From assembly GCF_001650345.1 (NCBI RefSeq), contig NZ_LVHF01000017.1, forward strand, positions 59,810 to 123,809: a stretch of 64,000 nt of DNA. Direction: 5' to 3'. The position numbers were made by a program, and so were the translations under genes. Of this stretch, positions 55,857 through 64,000 are shown piece after piece. The notes under the pieces are model-generated. The model saw only the letters and a list, made by a program, of their open reading frames with translations. It ran no database searches and was not told the origin of the DNA. Positions within the stretch are counted from its first letter, which is position 1, and each line of letters starts with the position of its first letter. This DNA comes from Photobacterium jeanii (GTDB lineage Bacteria > Pseudomonadota > Gammaproteobacteria > Enterobacterales > Vibrionaceae).

Positions 55857-56822
55857 ATGACTTGGCAACCAACAGCCTCTATTGAACAGTTAAAACAGCG
55901 TGGACAGCTCTTGGCGAGCATTCGTCACTTCTTTGCCTCGCGTGATGTACTTGAGGTTGATACGCCTGCAATGAGTCAGGCAACTGTGACAGATATTCAT
56001 CTGCATACCTTTAACACTGAGTTTGTTGGGCCGGGTTATGCCAAGGGGCAAACGCTGTATTTGATGACCAGTCCTGAATTTCATATGAAGCGCCTGCTGG
56101 CAGCAGATAGTGGTCCTATCTATCAGATCTGTAAATCATTCCGTAATGAAGAGTCGGGTCGTTATCACAACCCTGAATTTACGATGTTGGAATGGTACCG
56201 TCCGGGCTTTACCCACCATACCTTGATGGATGAGATGGACGAGCTACTGCAACTGGTGTTGTCATCAGCGCCCGCGACTCGAATGACATACCAGCAAGCT
56301 TTCTTAGATGTATTAGGCGTGTGCCCACTAGTAGGCTCAATGACTGAGCTCAAAGCGGCAGCGGCACAATTGGGGCTGGCAGATATCGCCGAACCCGAGC
56401 AAGACCGTGATACCTTATTGCAACTGCTGTTTAGTGTTGGGGTTGAGCCTAAGATTGGTCAGGCTGCACCGGCGTTTGTGTACGACTTCCCAGCTAGCCA
56501 AGCGGCATTAGCGCGTATTAACCCGCAAGATAACCGTGTCGCTGAGCGTTTTGAGGTGTATTTCAAAGGGATTGAGTTGGCAAACGGCTTCCATGAGCTG
56601 TCTGATGGTGATGAGCAGTTAGTGCGCTTTGAGCAAGACAATGAAAAACGTTTAGCGATGGGGCTTCAACCGCAGCCTATCGATATGCACTTGGTGAACG
56701 CACTTCGGGCGGGTTTCCCTGACTGTGCTGGGGTAGCGTTAGGGATTGATAGACTGATCATGCTAGCAATGGGCGAAGATCATATTGATCAAGTGACGGC
56801 ATTTCCGATCGACATTGCTTAA
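55857..56822 (+). CDS. epmA: EF-P lysine ligase EpmA (PoxA/GenX)
   Basis: EpmA is a class II lysyl-tRNA synthetase-like enzyme that attaches (R)-beta-lysine to Lys34 of EF-P. The 321-residue protein lacks a tRNA anticodon domain, as expected. The start [20 protein letters not shown] is chosen by comparison with E. coli; the frame is open back to 55827 with a TTG. Motifs [18 protein letters not shown] (motif 1), [19 protein letters not shown] (motif 2) and [15 protein letters not shown] (motif 3) are clear. It is divergent from frdA, the same arrangement as in E. coli. Confidence 0.96.
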   Translation: MTWQPTASIEQLKQRGQLLASIRHFFASRDVLEVDTPAMSQATVTDIHLHTFNTEFVGPGYAKGQTLYLMTSPEFHMKRLLAADSGPIYQICKSFRNEESGRYHNPEFTMLEWYRPGFTHHTLMDEMDELLQLVLSSAPATRMTYQQAFLDVLGVCPLVGSMTELKAAAAQLGLADIAEPEQDRDTLLQLLFSVGVEPKIGQAAPAFVYDFPASQAALARINPQDNRVAERFEVYFKGIELANGFHELSDGDEQLVRFEQDNEKRLAMGLQPQPIDMHLVNALRAGFPDCAGVALGIDRLIMLAMGEDHIDQVTAFPIDIA

Positions 56823-56848
56823 TTGATGGCACAAGCGGATCAACGACG

Positions 56849-56879
56849 AAAAGCGCGATATCACTATCGCGCTTTTTTT
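56849..56879 (+). terminator. Terminator after epmA
   Basis: AAAAGCGCGATA and TATCGCGCTTTT pair perfectly around TCAC, then seven T in all. Confidence 0.92.
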
Positions 56880-57049
56880 GTCGATAAGACGGCCTGAGTC
56901 CAATCGTTGAGCTTGAAGTGATAGGGGATGCTATCACTACCGAGCTCATTTAATTGGTTTGTGTTTTGGGTGAACACAGAAATACGTTTAGCTTCACTTT
57001 CCTCATCTGAAAGTGGGGGAACAGCTAATATGAGTATCAGTCGCTTTAT
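56864..57049 (-). other. Open frame without start, possible gene remnant
   Basis: Within the 489-bp interval 56823-57311 the minus strand is open for 61 codons, ending TQAVLSTKKAR then stop at 56864. The part PPLSDEESEAKRISVFTQNT and LNELGSDSIPYHFKLNDW reads like protein, but there is no ATG, and an in-frame stop at 57050-57052 interrupts the upstream part. The stop lies in the epmA terminator. It may be the decayed end of a gene; I cannot name a family. Confidence 0.3.
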
Positions 57050-57233
57050 TCACTCAAGGAGTGAGACGGTAAGTGCAGGATTAGGATTTCAAGGCATCTT
57101 AGTCGTCAAGCTGCCCAAACTATAAGCAATTAAATTCTCAAATGCAAATAATTCTCACTTATGATTGTAAGTGCCGTTGTGGAAGACAATAGTGCGATAA
57201 GCAAAAAAGATACAGAGGGAGTAGAAAGGGATA

Positions 57234-57271
57234 GAAAAACGCCGATGCTAACTGAGGTTAACATCGGCGTT
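57234..57271 (-). terminator. Terminator after the dCache chemoreceptor
   Basis: AACGCCGATG and CATCGGCGTT pair perfectly, with an inner TAAC/GTTA; the minus strand continues into TTTTTC. Confidence 0.9.
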
Positions 57272-57311
57272 GATTAAAATAGATGAGTGCTGTTGGGGCT
57301 ATTCAGGGCAG

Positions 57312-59198
57312 TTACACTTTAAAGCGCGATACATCTTTGCGCATTGATTCTGCTGAATTACTCATCTCTTGCGCGCTTTCGCTAACTTCCGTCGTTTGCT
57401 GAGCGAGGTGATCAGAGACATCTTTGATTGCCTGTGTATTGCGGCTGATGTCTTCGCTCACGGCACGTTGCTCTTCTGCGGCGCTCGCAATTTGTGATGC
57501 CATATCTGAGATTTCAGTGATCGCTTGGGTGATTTGGGTCAAGCTGTCGCTTGCGGCACCCGCATAATCGACACTTTGACCAGCCAGTTCAGTACTGGTT
57601 TCCATGCTATCAACCGCTTGGCGGGTGTTTTGCTGTAAGGTTTCGATCATACCGCGAATTTCTTCGGTTGAATCGTGCGTACGCTTACTCAATACCCGCA
57701 CTTCGTCTGCTACTACTGCAAAGCCACGACCTTGCTCACCGGCACGAGCCGCTTCAATTGCTGCATTAAGCGCGAGCAGGTTGGTTTGTTCGGCAATACC
57801 TTGAATGGTCGATAGGATTTGATTGATGTTCTGGGCATTGCTTTCCAGTTCGTGGATCACGTTCGCCGCATCTTGCACTTGGTTAGCTAGCAAGGTGATC
57901 GCATCACGGTTTTGACCAATCACTTGCTTACCAGACTCACAAGCATCGGTAGAGGCTTGCGCCGCTGATGCTGTCATTTCAGCATGGCTGGCAACTTCGG
58001 CTGATGTCGCTGACATTTCATGGATCGCAGTAGCGATTTGGTTAACATCGTTTTGCTGATCTGACACGCGCATTGAGGCTTGCTCGGCTTGTTGCGACGA
58101 CTGCTGCGCTGATTGGCTTAGGGTCATTGACTGGCTCACGATACCTTTGATCATGGTCTGCAATTGGCCTAAGAAACGGTTCATGTTTTCTGCCAGCTCA
58201 CCAATCTCATCCATACGTTTGATTTCGATGCGTTGGGTTAAGTCACCGCTACCTTGCGCCAGTTGTTCAACCGATTTGCTTAGCTCAGCAAGAGGGCGCA
58301 GTAGGCTCGTGATGATGTAAGTAGCAATGGCTGCAATTACAATGTATAGGATTACAGAGGCAATCAATACGAAGGTAATTTGTTGGCTGATTGAAGCAAA
58401 GGCTAGACCTTCATCTTGGACGATACCCAGTGCCCAGCTTGTGCCTGCAATCGGTGTTACAAAGATCAGCTTGTTACTGCCATCGCTGTCTTGGTAGATG
58501 GTTTCCACTTTGCCGTTGTTGGCCAGTTGGCGGATCATCTCAGGCGTGAGTTCGTCATCAAGTTTCGTCAGCGGTTGCTGGCTAAGGCTTTCATCGCGAT
58601 ATGCCACGATGCGGTTTTCACCATCAACTAAGAATGCATAGCCATCGTTGTCGATGTTCAGGTTTAAGATTTCTTTGATGATGTTGTTGATGGTAACGTC
58701 TGCGGCTAATACCCCGTTGTACTCACCACGGAAAGCACGCGCGATACTGACCACAATACTGCCGTCAAAGTCTTGGTATGGTTCGGTAATAATGGTTTCA
58801 CCTGCGCTGATGGCATCGCGATACCAAGGGCGAGTTCGTGGGTCGTAATCGGCAGGCCAATCTTCGGTTTTATCGCCGTAAGCGATGCGACCATCGGTAA
58901 AACCTGCGTATACCGATAGGAAGTGACCCGCGCGTTTGGTCACTAGCAGTTCTCGGTCAACGTTGCTGCGGCTGTTGATTAGGCTTTCGTTGGCCAGCAG
59001 CATATCGGTGCGAGTATCCATCCAATCAGCGACATAGTTGCTGGTAGCCTGACCGATATCAGTCATTTGACCATGTACCTGCTTGGTGGTCTCAGTTCGT
59101 AATTGGTTAATAGAAATCCAAGCTTGTACAGCACTGACTGTCGCTATGATGATGGCGATAGCCACTTGGATCTTGAACTTGATCGTATATTTCATCAC
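57312..59198 (-). CDS. dCache-type methyl-accepting chemotaxis protein, likely amino-acid sensor
   Basis: A 628-residue chemoreceptor: membrane segment near residues 9-28, a periplasmic dCache_1 domain (about 35-275), a second segment ([20 protein letters not shown]), HAMP and signalling domain ([40 protein letters not shown]). The distal pocket shows the amino-acid binding pattern, with [11 protein letters not shown] supplying Arg, Trp and Tyr and LAADVTI the Asp. This and the length match V. cholerae Mlp24-type receptors for amino acids. The ligand is inferred. Confidence 0.9.
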   Translation of the reverse strand: MMKYTIKFKIQVAIAIIIATVSAVQAWISINQLRTETTKQVHGQMTDIGQATSNYVADWMDTRTDMLLANESLINSRSNVDRELLVTKRAGHFLSVYAGFTDGRIAYGDKTEDWPADYDPRTRPWYRDAISAGETIITEPYQDFDGSIVVSIARAFRGEYNGVLAADVTINNIIKEILNLNIDNDGYAFLVDGENRIVAYRDESLSQQPLTKLDDELTPEMIRQLANNGKVETIYQDSDGSNKLIFVTPIAGTSWALGIVQDEGLAFASISQQITFVLIASVILYIVIAAIATYIITSLLRPLAELSKSVEQLAQGSGDLTQRIEIKRMDEIGELAENMNRFLGQLQTMIKGIVSQSMTLSQSAQQSSQQAEQASMRVSDQQNDVNQIATAIHEMSATSAEVASHAEMTASAAQASTDACESGKQVIGQNRDAITLLANQVQDAANVIHELESNAQNINQILSTIQGIAEQTNLLALNAAIEAARAGEQGRGFAVVADEVRVLSKRTHDSTEEIRGMIETLQQNTRQAVDSMETSTELAGQSVDYAGAASDSLTQITQAITEISDMASQIASAAEEQRAVSEDISRNTQAIKDVSDHLAQQTTEVSESAQEMSNSAESMRKDVSRFKV

Positions 59199-59377
59199 TT
59201 TGTCTCTTATTGTTGCCGCTATTCCATTACGCCATTCGCAAAAAGAGTAGGGATATGTTGAGAAGAGTTGTTATTTTATGTGTCTAGGTTATCGACCGAA
59301 TTTGGTTTATATGAATGATAAAGAGCATAAAAGGCACAAAATCTTAGTAATTGATTAAAATTTGTGATCTTTATCTA

Positions 59378-59406
59378 TATAAAAAGAGCAGCATATTGCT
59401 GCTCTT
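59378..59406 (-). terminator. Terminator after the DASS transporter
   Basis: AAGAGCAGCA and TGCTGCTCTT pair perfectly around TAT; on the minus strand TTTTTATA follows. Confidence 0.88.
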
Positions 59407-59434
59407 AATGAAGAGTGATGAGGGAAATGTGATC

Positions 59435-60850
59435 TTAAGTCAGGATCAATGCGCCAATATAAACGATGCAGAGTCCTAGCAAACCTATGATTAAGCCGGT
59501 TTTTGCCATGTCTTTGCTTTCGACTAATCCGGTGGAATAAGCCAGTGAGTTTGGTGGGGTGGAAACCGGTAAGATCATCCCAAGTGATGCCGAGAAAGCG
59601 ACCACAACCAACACGCCTTGCAGTCCTCCCATCGAGGCGAGGCTGTCCATTGAAGCGGCAACGGCGGCAGCGATGGGCATCAATAAGTTGGCGGTGGCAG
59701 TATTGGACATAAAGTTTGCCATCAACCAACACAGAATCGATAAGGTCAGCACTACCGCAACGGGTGAGAGCGCGTCGTAATCGACGGCATGGGCCAATGC
59801 AGCAGCTAGTCCTGTTTTATCGAGCGCTAAACCTATCGCGATCCCGCCCGCAACCAGCCATAACACATCCCAGTTGATCAGCTTGAGCTCTTCTTTGCCC
59901 ATGATGCCAGTTAACGTAAAGACAGCCAGCGGAATGATAGACACCACATAGGTGTTCATGCCGTGCAGCGAGGTTGTCATCCATAACAAAATAGTAAGGC
60001 CAAAGGTGATGTACACCACAATGGCTTGCCAGCTTTTCTGAAACGTACCATCGAGTTGCAGCTTCATTTGCTGCTGACTGGAAGGAAACATTTTTTGCAG
60101 TAACCACCACGCAATAGCCAATTGGACAATCACAAACGGTAGACCCATCATCATCCAACCAAGGAAGCTAATGCTGTGCTCTCCCGTTAAATACTGCAAA
60201 GCAATGGCATTGGGAGGCGTTCCGATTGGGGTCGCAATCCCCCCGGTATTAGCTGCGATGGGAATACAGAGCACTAAGGCTTTGATCCCGATATCGCCTT
60301 TCGGTACAGACGCGACGATTGGTGCTAACAAAGCCAACATCATCACTGTGGTGGCGGTATTCGACATGAACATTGAGAACACGGCAGTGATCAGCATTAG
60401 CCCCAACATGATGAACTTGGGCTGGTGGCCAAAAGGTTTGAGTAGTACTCGGGCGAGGTTGTTATCGAGCTCGTACTTTGATGCGGCTATCGCCAGCGCG
60501 AACCCACCCATAAAGAGGATAATAATTGGCGATGAAAAAGCGCCAAGGATATCGGTGTAGGGGATCAAGGTTCCCATATCATGCCCGGCGGGGGCGGTAC
60601 GAAATAAGTGGAGCCCTTTGTCGGAAATCATGACCAGCTCAAGGGCGATGATCAAAATAGAGGTAGCAAAAACGGGGACAGGTTCTAAAACCCAAAGTAG
60701 GGCGGCGAGAGCGAAAATAGCGAGTAAGCGGTGTTGAATTAAAGTGAGGTCGTCAATAGGAATGGCATCAATCGGCATCAGTAATATACCAAGCGGAATA
60801 CCAAAGGATATAAACAGCCGTATGAGCTGTGAAACTGAGAGATTTTTCAT
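59435..60850 (-). CDS. DASS (SLC13) family sodium:dicarboxylate transporter
   Basis: A 471-residue membrane transporter of the divalent anion:sodium symporter family (INDY-like), which takes up C4-dicarboxylates or related acids. It has two SNT sodium-site motifs, FMSNTATTVMM in the first half and FMSNTATANLLMP in the second, and GTPPNAIALQYL and STPPNSLAYSTGL. The start is set at the ATG at 60850 (MKNLSVSQLIRLFISFGIPL); the frame is open to a TTG at 60886. It is monocistronic. Substrate is unknown. Confidence 0.87.
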   Translation of the reverse strand: MKNLSVSQLIRLFISFGIPLGILLMPIDAIPIDDLTLIQHRLLAIFALAALLWVLEPVPVFATSILIIALELVMISDKGLHLFRTAPAGHDMGTLIPYTDILGAFSSPIIILFMGGFALAIAASKYELDNNLARVLLKPFGHQPKFIMLGLMLITAVFSMFMSNTATTVMMLALLAPIVASVPKGDIGIKALVLCIPIAANTGGIATPIGTPPNAIALQYLTGEHSISFLGWMMMGLPFVIVQLAIAWWLLQKMFPSSQQQMKLQLDGTFQKSWQAIVVYITFGLTILLWMTTSLHGMNTYVVSIIPLAVFTLTGIMGKEELKLINWDVLWLVAGGIAIGLALDKTGLAAALAHAVDYDALSPVAVVLTLSILCWLMANFMSNTATANLLMPIAAAVAASMDSLASMGGLQGVLVVVAFSASLGMILPVSTPPNSLAYSTGLVESKDMAKTGLIIGLLGLCIVYIGALILT

Positions 60851-60942
60851 AATGATGTTGTTTTGCAATTTATAAGAAGACTGCAAAACAGCATACTAAT
60901 TGACCAAAAAAAAGCTGGTAACGAGGTCAATTTTTGGTACTA

Positions 60943-60967
60943 AAAAGGGGCGATGAACGCCCCTTTT
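60943..60967 (-). terminator. Terminator after psd
   Basis: AAAAGGGGCG and CGCCCCTTTT pair perfectly around ATGAA; the minus strand ends in a T run. Confidence 0.88.
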
Positions 60968-60993
60968 AACAGAAATGTTAACTGGTTAGTCGT

Positions 60994-61860
60994 TTATGAC
61001 TTTTTCAGTTCAGCGTATGGCTGACCCATGCGCGTTGGCTGTTCTGGTTTCATGTCTTCCACAAAGTGGATCATGTCTTTCGGGAACAGGTTGATAACGG
61101 TTGAACCCAGCTTGAAGCGACCCATTTCGTCACCTTTTTTCAATACCACAGCGCTGTCACCTGATGCTGGGTAATCCCAACGACGCACTTCAGGGCCTGT
61201 TGGCGGAGTCACTGTGCCAGCCCATACCGTTTCGATGCTACCTACAATGGTTGCGCCTACTAAGACTTGAGCAATTGGGCCGTGCTCGGTATCGAAGATA
61301 CATACTACGCGCTCGTTACGAGCAAACAGGTTTGGTACGTTCTCTGCGGTTAGCGGATTAACCGAGAACAGATCACCAGGTACGTAAATCATCTGACGCA
61401 GCGTACCATTGCATGGCATGTGCACACGGTGGTAATCACGAGGTGATAGGTAAAGTGTTGCGAAATCGCCGTCTTTAAATTCTTCTGCGAGAGCTTTATC
61501 GCCACCCAGAAGCTCGGTGCTATCAAAGTAGTGGCCTTTCGCTTGGAATAGGCGACCTTCTTTAATTGGGCCTAGTTGGCTCACACAAGCGTCTGCAGGG
61601 TGTGAAATGATGTTGTCATCGGTATTGATTGGACGCGCACCGTCTTTCAGTTCACGAACAAAGAATTGGTTGAATGTCGGGTAGGCTGCTGGATCTGGGT
61701 TACGCGCTTCTGACATATCAATTTTGTATTGGTTGATAAACCAACGGATGATTGCCGTGGTGAATTTACCACCTTCAAATGCAGCAATTTTACCTACTAA
61801 GCGGGTTACCGCATGTTTTGGCAAACAGTATTGTAGGCCGATTTTGAGATTATCTAGCAC
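60994..61860 (-). CDS. psd: Phosphatidylserine decarboxylase
   Basis: Psd makes phosphatidylethanolamine and cuts itself to form a pyruvoyl group. The 288-residue protein has the self-cleavage motif LGST at residues 251-254 (Ser253 becomes pyruvoyl), and the other members of the triad, Asp90 in HPADACVS and His147 in [11 protein letters not shown]. Length is normal. It lies downstream of rsgA, as in E. coli, but after a 257-bp gap. Confidence 0.95.
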   Translation of the reverse strand: MLDNLKIGLQYCLPKHAVTRLVGKIAAFEGGKFTTAIIRWFINQYKIDMSEARNPDPAAYPTFNQFFVRELKDGARPINTDDNIISHPADACVSQLGPIKEGRLFQAKGHYFDSTELLGGDKALAEEFKDGDFATLYLSPRDYHRVHMPCNGTLRQMIYVPGDLFSVNPLTAENVPNLFARNERVVCIFDTEHGPIAQVLVGATIVGSIETVWAGTVTPPTGPEVRRWDYPASGDSAVVLKKGDEMGRFKLGSTVINLFPKDMIHFVEDMKPEQPTRMGQPYAELKKS

Positions 61861-62060
61861 GGTGTCTTTTCCGAAAAAAGTTCATTTAATCAACAGTCTA
61901 CTTACTAAAATTAACAAGTAAGTAATAACTCGAACAGGTAATAATACCGAAACACACTGCTAAAGTCAGGTTATTCCGAGCAGAGTAAGGCGGTGAATGA
62001 AGTGATAAGGCTGGGAAAAGAAAGCTGAAATAGGGAATAACGTTGGTCGAGAGAGTAGCT

Positions 62061-62095
62061 AAGGCGATGATGGCTTAATGCTTTATCATCGCCTT
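62061..62095. terminator. Stem-loop downstream of rsgA
   Basis: AAGGCGATGAT and ATCATCGCCTT pair perfectly (11 bp) around a 13-base loop. No T run follows on the minus strand, so its role as terminator is doubtful. Confidence 0.45.
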
Positions 62096-62117
62096 ATTTA
62101 GAGGGAGCGATAACAGA

Positions 62118-63173
62118 TTAATTTTGCTGTTTGTTACGTGAGAACTGACGGTTCGCCACGTTTTCCGACATGCTTTCGATGATCTTGTGGTAGCTGTCGT
62201 AGCGCTCTTGGGTGATTTTACCTTCCTCTACGGCATCACGAATGATGCAGCCTGGGTCGTCACCGTGCTTACAGTCGCGGAATTTACAGCCGCCCAAGTA
62301 TTCACGAAATTCGACAAAGGCTTCGGTGACTTGCTCTGGCTCTAAGTGCCATAAGCCAAATTCACGTACTCCAGGAGAGTCGATTAAGTCACCACCATCA
62401 GGGAAATGGTAAAGGCGCGCAGCTGTCGTGGTGTGTTGACCTAAGCCAGAGTTTTCAGAAACCGCACCTGTCTCGGCTTCTACTTCAGGCATCAGAGTAT
62501 TCACCATACTGGATTTACCCACACCGGATTGACCTGCAAAGATACTGATGTGATCTTTCAAGTCATGACGTAGTTCATCCATGCCTTCACCAGTGTCCGA
62601 GCTTACGTAACGGATCTGGTAACCAATGTCTTGGTAAAGTGAAAGCGTTTGTTCAACCACTTGGCGCTCATCTGCATCTAATAGATCGACTTTATTAAGG
62701 ACGATCAGTGGCTCGATGCCCACGGTTTCAGCGGCAATGAGGTAACGGTCGATAATATTGAGCGATAACTCAGGCAAAACAGCAGAAACAATGATGATAC
62801 GGTTAACGTTAGCGGCAACGGCTTTAACGCCATCGTAATAATCAGGGCGTGTTAGTACTGATTCACGTTGGTGTACCGCTTCTACAACACCTGAGATCCC
62901 ATCGAGAGATTCAACACCTGGGCGCCATACAACACGGTCACCAGAAACTAGGCTCTGAATGCTGCGGCGTAGGTTACAACGGTGGATCGTCCCCGTTTCC
63001 GGATCTTCAATATCGGCATGTTGGCCAAAACGTGTGATAACCAATCCTTCACGAGCCGCTTCGAGCAGTGCCTCGTCCCATTGGACATCATTCTTTTCAC
63101 GCTTTAGACGTTTATCTTGATTCGAGCGAACGCGACGGCTCTGCCCTTTGGTCAGCTTTTTCTTTTTTGCCAC
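62118..63173 (-). CDS. rsgA: Ribosome small-subunit biogenesis GTPase RsgA
   Basis: RsgA checks maturation of the 30S subunit. The protein is 351 residues from the GTG at 63173, giving an N-terminus [20 protein letters not shown] like E. coli; the frame is open to 63236. An OB domain precedes the circularly permuted GTPase: NKVD first, then [14 protein letters not shown] and [10 protein letters not shown] zinc finger with [14 protein letters not shown] follows. It is divergent from orn, an arrangement conserved in gamma-proteobacteria. Confidence 0.94.
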   Translation of the reverse strand: MAKKKKLTKGQSRRVRSNQDKRLKREKNDVQWDEALLEAAREGLVITRFGQHADIEDPETGTIHRCNLRRSIQSLVSGDRVVWRPGVESLDGISGVVEAVHQRESVLTRPDYYDGVKAVAANVNRIIIVSAVLPELSLNIIDRYLIAAETVGIEPLIVLNKVDLLDADERQVVEQTLSLYQDIGYQIRYVSSDTGEGMDELRHDLKDHISIFAGQSGVGKSSMVNTLMPEVEAETGAVSENSGLGQHTTTAARLYHFPDGGDLIDSPGVREFGLWHLEPEQVTEAFVEFREYLGGCKFRDCKHGDDPGCIIRDAVEEGKITQERYDSYHKIIESMSENVANRQFSRNKQQN

Positions 63174-63254
63174 AAGTTTATCGTTCAGTTTGGTTGGCTT
63201 TCGGATTAAGCCAAGTATGATACATGGTTTAGTCACAAAATAGGCATTAATCCA

Positions 63255-63800
63255 ATGACAATTAGCGATCAGAATTTAATTTGGATCGATCTGGAGATGA
63301 CAGGTCTGGATCCTGAAACGCATAAAATCATTGAAATCGCGACCATAGTGACAGACGCTCAGCTGAACATTTTAGCAGAAGGGCCAACACTTGCGATTCA
63401 TCAGCCAGAGTCTGAATTAGATAAGATGGATGACTGGTGTACCAATACGCACACTAATAGTGGATTGGTGGAACGTATTCGCCAAAGCCAACTTTCTGAA
63501 GAAGATGCCGTTCGTGAAACGATCGCGTTTCTAGAGAAGTGGGTACCTAAAGGTGCGTCGCCAATTTGTGGTAACAGCATTGGTCAGGATCGCCGTTTCC
63601 TATACAAGTACATGCCTGAGTTAGAGCAGTACTTCCATTACCGCTATCTTGATGTCAGCACATTAAAAGAGCTAACGCGCCGCTGGAAACCAGAGGTGTT
63701 AGACGGCTTTTCTAAGAAAGGAAGTCATTTAGCATTAGATGATATCCGTGACTCGATCGCAGAGCTTCGCTATTATCGTGAGCAGATCTTCAATATCTGA
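63255..63800 (+). CDS. orn: Oligoribonuclease Orn
   Basis: Orn degrades short RNAs, including pGpG from c-di-GMP turnover. The 181-residue protein has the DEDDh exonuclease motifs: Exo[13 protein letters not shown], Exo[14 protein letters not shown] and Exo[17 protein letters not shown]. Length matches E. coli Orn (181). The promoter would lie in the short space to rsgA. The initiator tRNA gene follows after 125 bases. Confidence 0.97.
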   Translation: MTISDQNLIWIDLEMTGLDPETHKIIEIATIVTDAQLNILAEGPTLAIHQPESELDKMDDWCTNTHTNSGLVERIRQSQLSEEDAVRETIAFLEKWVPKGASPICGNSIGQDRRFLYKYMPELEQYFHYRYLDVSTLKELTRRWKPEVLDGFSKKGSHLALDDIRDSIAELRYYREQIFNI

Positions 63801-63850
63801 TTGGAAAATAGTCACTTAGCGAGGAAAGTCCGGTTTTTTTCTGTGAAGTA

Positions 63851-63878
63851 TTGCATCCGTCAATTTTCCTCGTATAAT
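63851..63878 (+). promoter_or_regulatory. Sigma-70 promoter of the tRNA gene
   Basis: TTGCAT, 16 bases, then TATAAT, followed by GCGC, a GC-rich discriminator typical of stringently controlled stable RNA promoters. The -10 ends 47 bases before the tRNA. Confidence 0.75.
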
Positions 63879-63925
63879 GCGCAGCCTCGAAGGCATTAAT
63901 GGTTTAATGTTTTCGACAGTACGGA

Positions 63926-64000
<75 letters not shown>

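Noticed and set aside
56928..57125. 65-residue plus-strand frame near the epmA terminator
   Set aside because: No ribosome site, low-complexity serine-rich product, and the opposite strand looks more like protein.

Overview
This window looks like a main-chromosome segment of a member of the Vibrionaceae (Vibrio, Photobacterium or a close relative). The assignment rests on gene content: a lateral-type flagellar cluster, a CrbS/CrbR-like acetate two-component pair, a periplasmic broad-spectrum racemase of the BsrV type, FrdABCD next to epmA, and a block of genes (orn, rsgA, psd, epmA, frd, efp, epmB, groESL, fxsA, aspA, dcuA) that enteric and vibrio main chromosomes share. The genus is not settled.

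Region 1 (1-22.9 kb) is a flagellar cluster laid out as in lateral (laf/lfg) systems. flgA-flgM-flgN point left and are cut by the window edge. A long rightward run follows: flgBCDEFGHIJKL, a divergent flagellin-like gene, three tandem large flagellin genes each with its own dyad leader and terminator, then fliD-fliS-fliT-fliK-fliL-fliA-motA-motB. Good sigma-54 type promoters lie before flgB and before fliD. The sigma-28 gene fliA is in the second operon and its antagonist flgM is in the divergent one, which fits a cascade in which sigma-54 makes hook, basal body, sigma-28 and stator, and sigma-28 then makes flagellins. Genes for the export apparatus, the C-ring and the sigma-54 activator are not in the window.

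Region 2 (23.0-25.0 kb) is a two-gene unit: an actin-like ParM protein very like that of plasmid R1, overlapped by a gene whose N-terminus resembles ParR and whose remainder is a long Q/A-rich helix. No parC-like repeat array is visible.

Region 3 (25.1-34.5 kb) is built around acetate or small-acid uptake and sensing: a large transporter-fused hybrid kinase (CrbS-like), a 71-residue membrane protein, a two-subunit sodium:solute symporter, a MarC family protein, a CrbR-like regulator and a LysR regulator. A compact set of stem-loops that looks like a structured RNA follows at 34.54-34.70 kb.

Region 4 (35.1-47.4 kb) holds dcuA-aspA (aspartate to fumarate), fxsA, a MATE exporter, groES-groEL, a secreted CE2-like esterase, a 926-bp intergenic stretch with three imperfect ~150-bp repeats, rimK and bsrV. 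Region 5 (47.4-64.0 kb) holds two chemoreceptors, the EF-P system (epmB, efp, epmA), a lipoprotein, frdABCD with a CRP site and a terminator-like hairpin in its leader, a DASS transporter, psd, rsgA, orn and an initiator tRNA cut at the right edge. aspA, dcuA and frdABCD together make a fumarate-respiration module.
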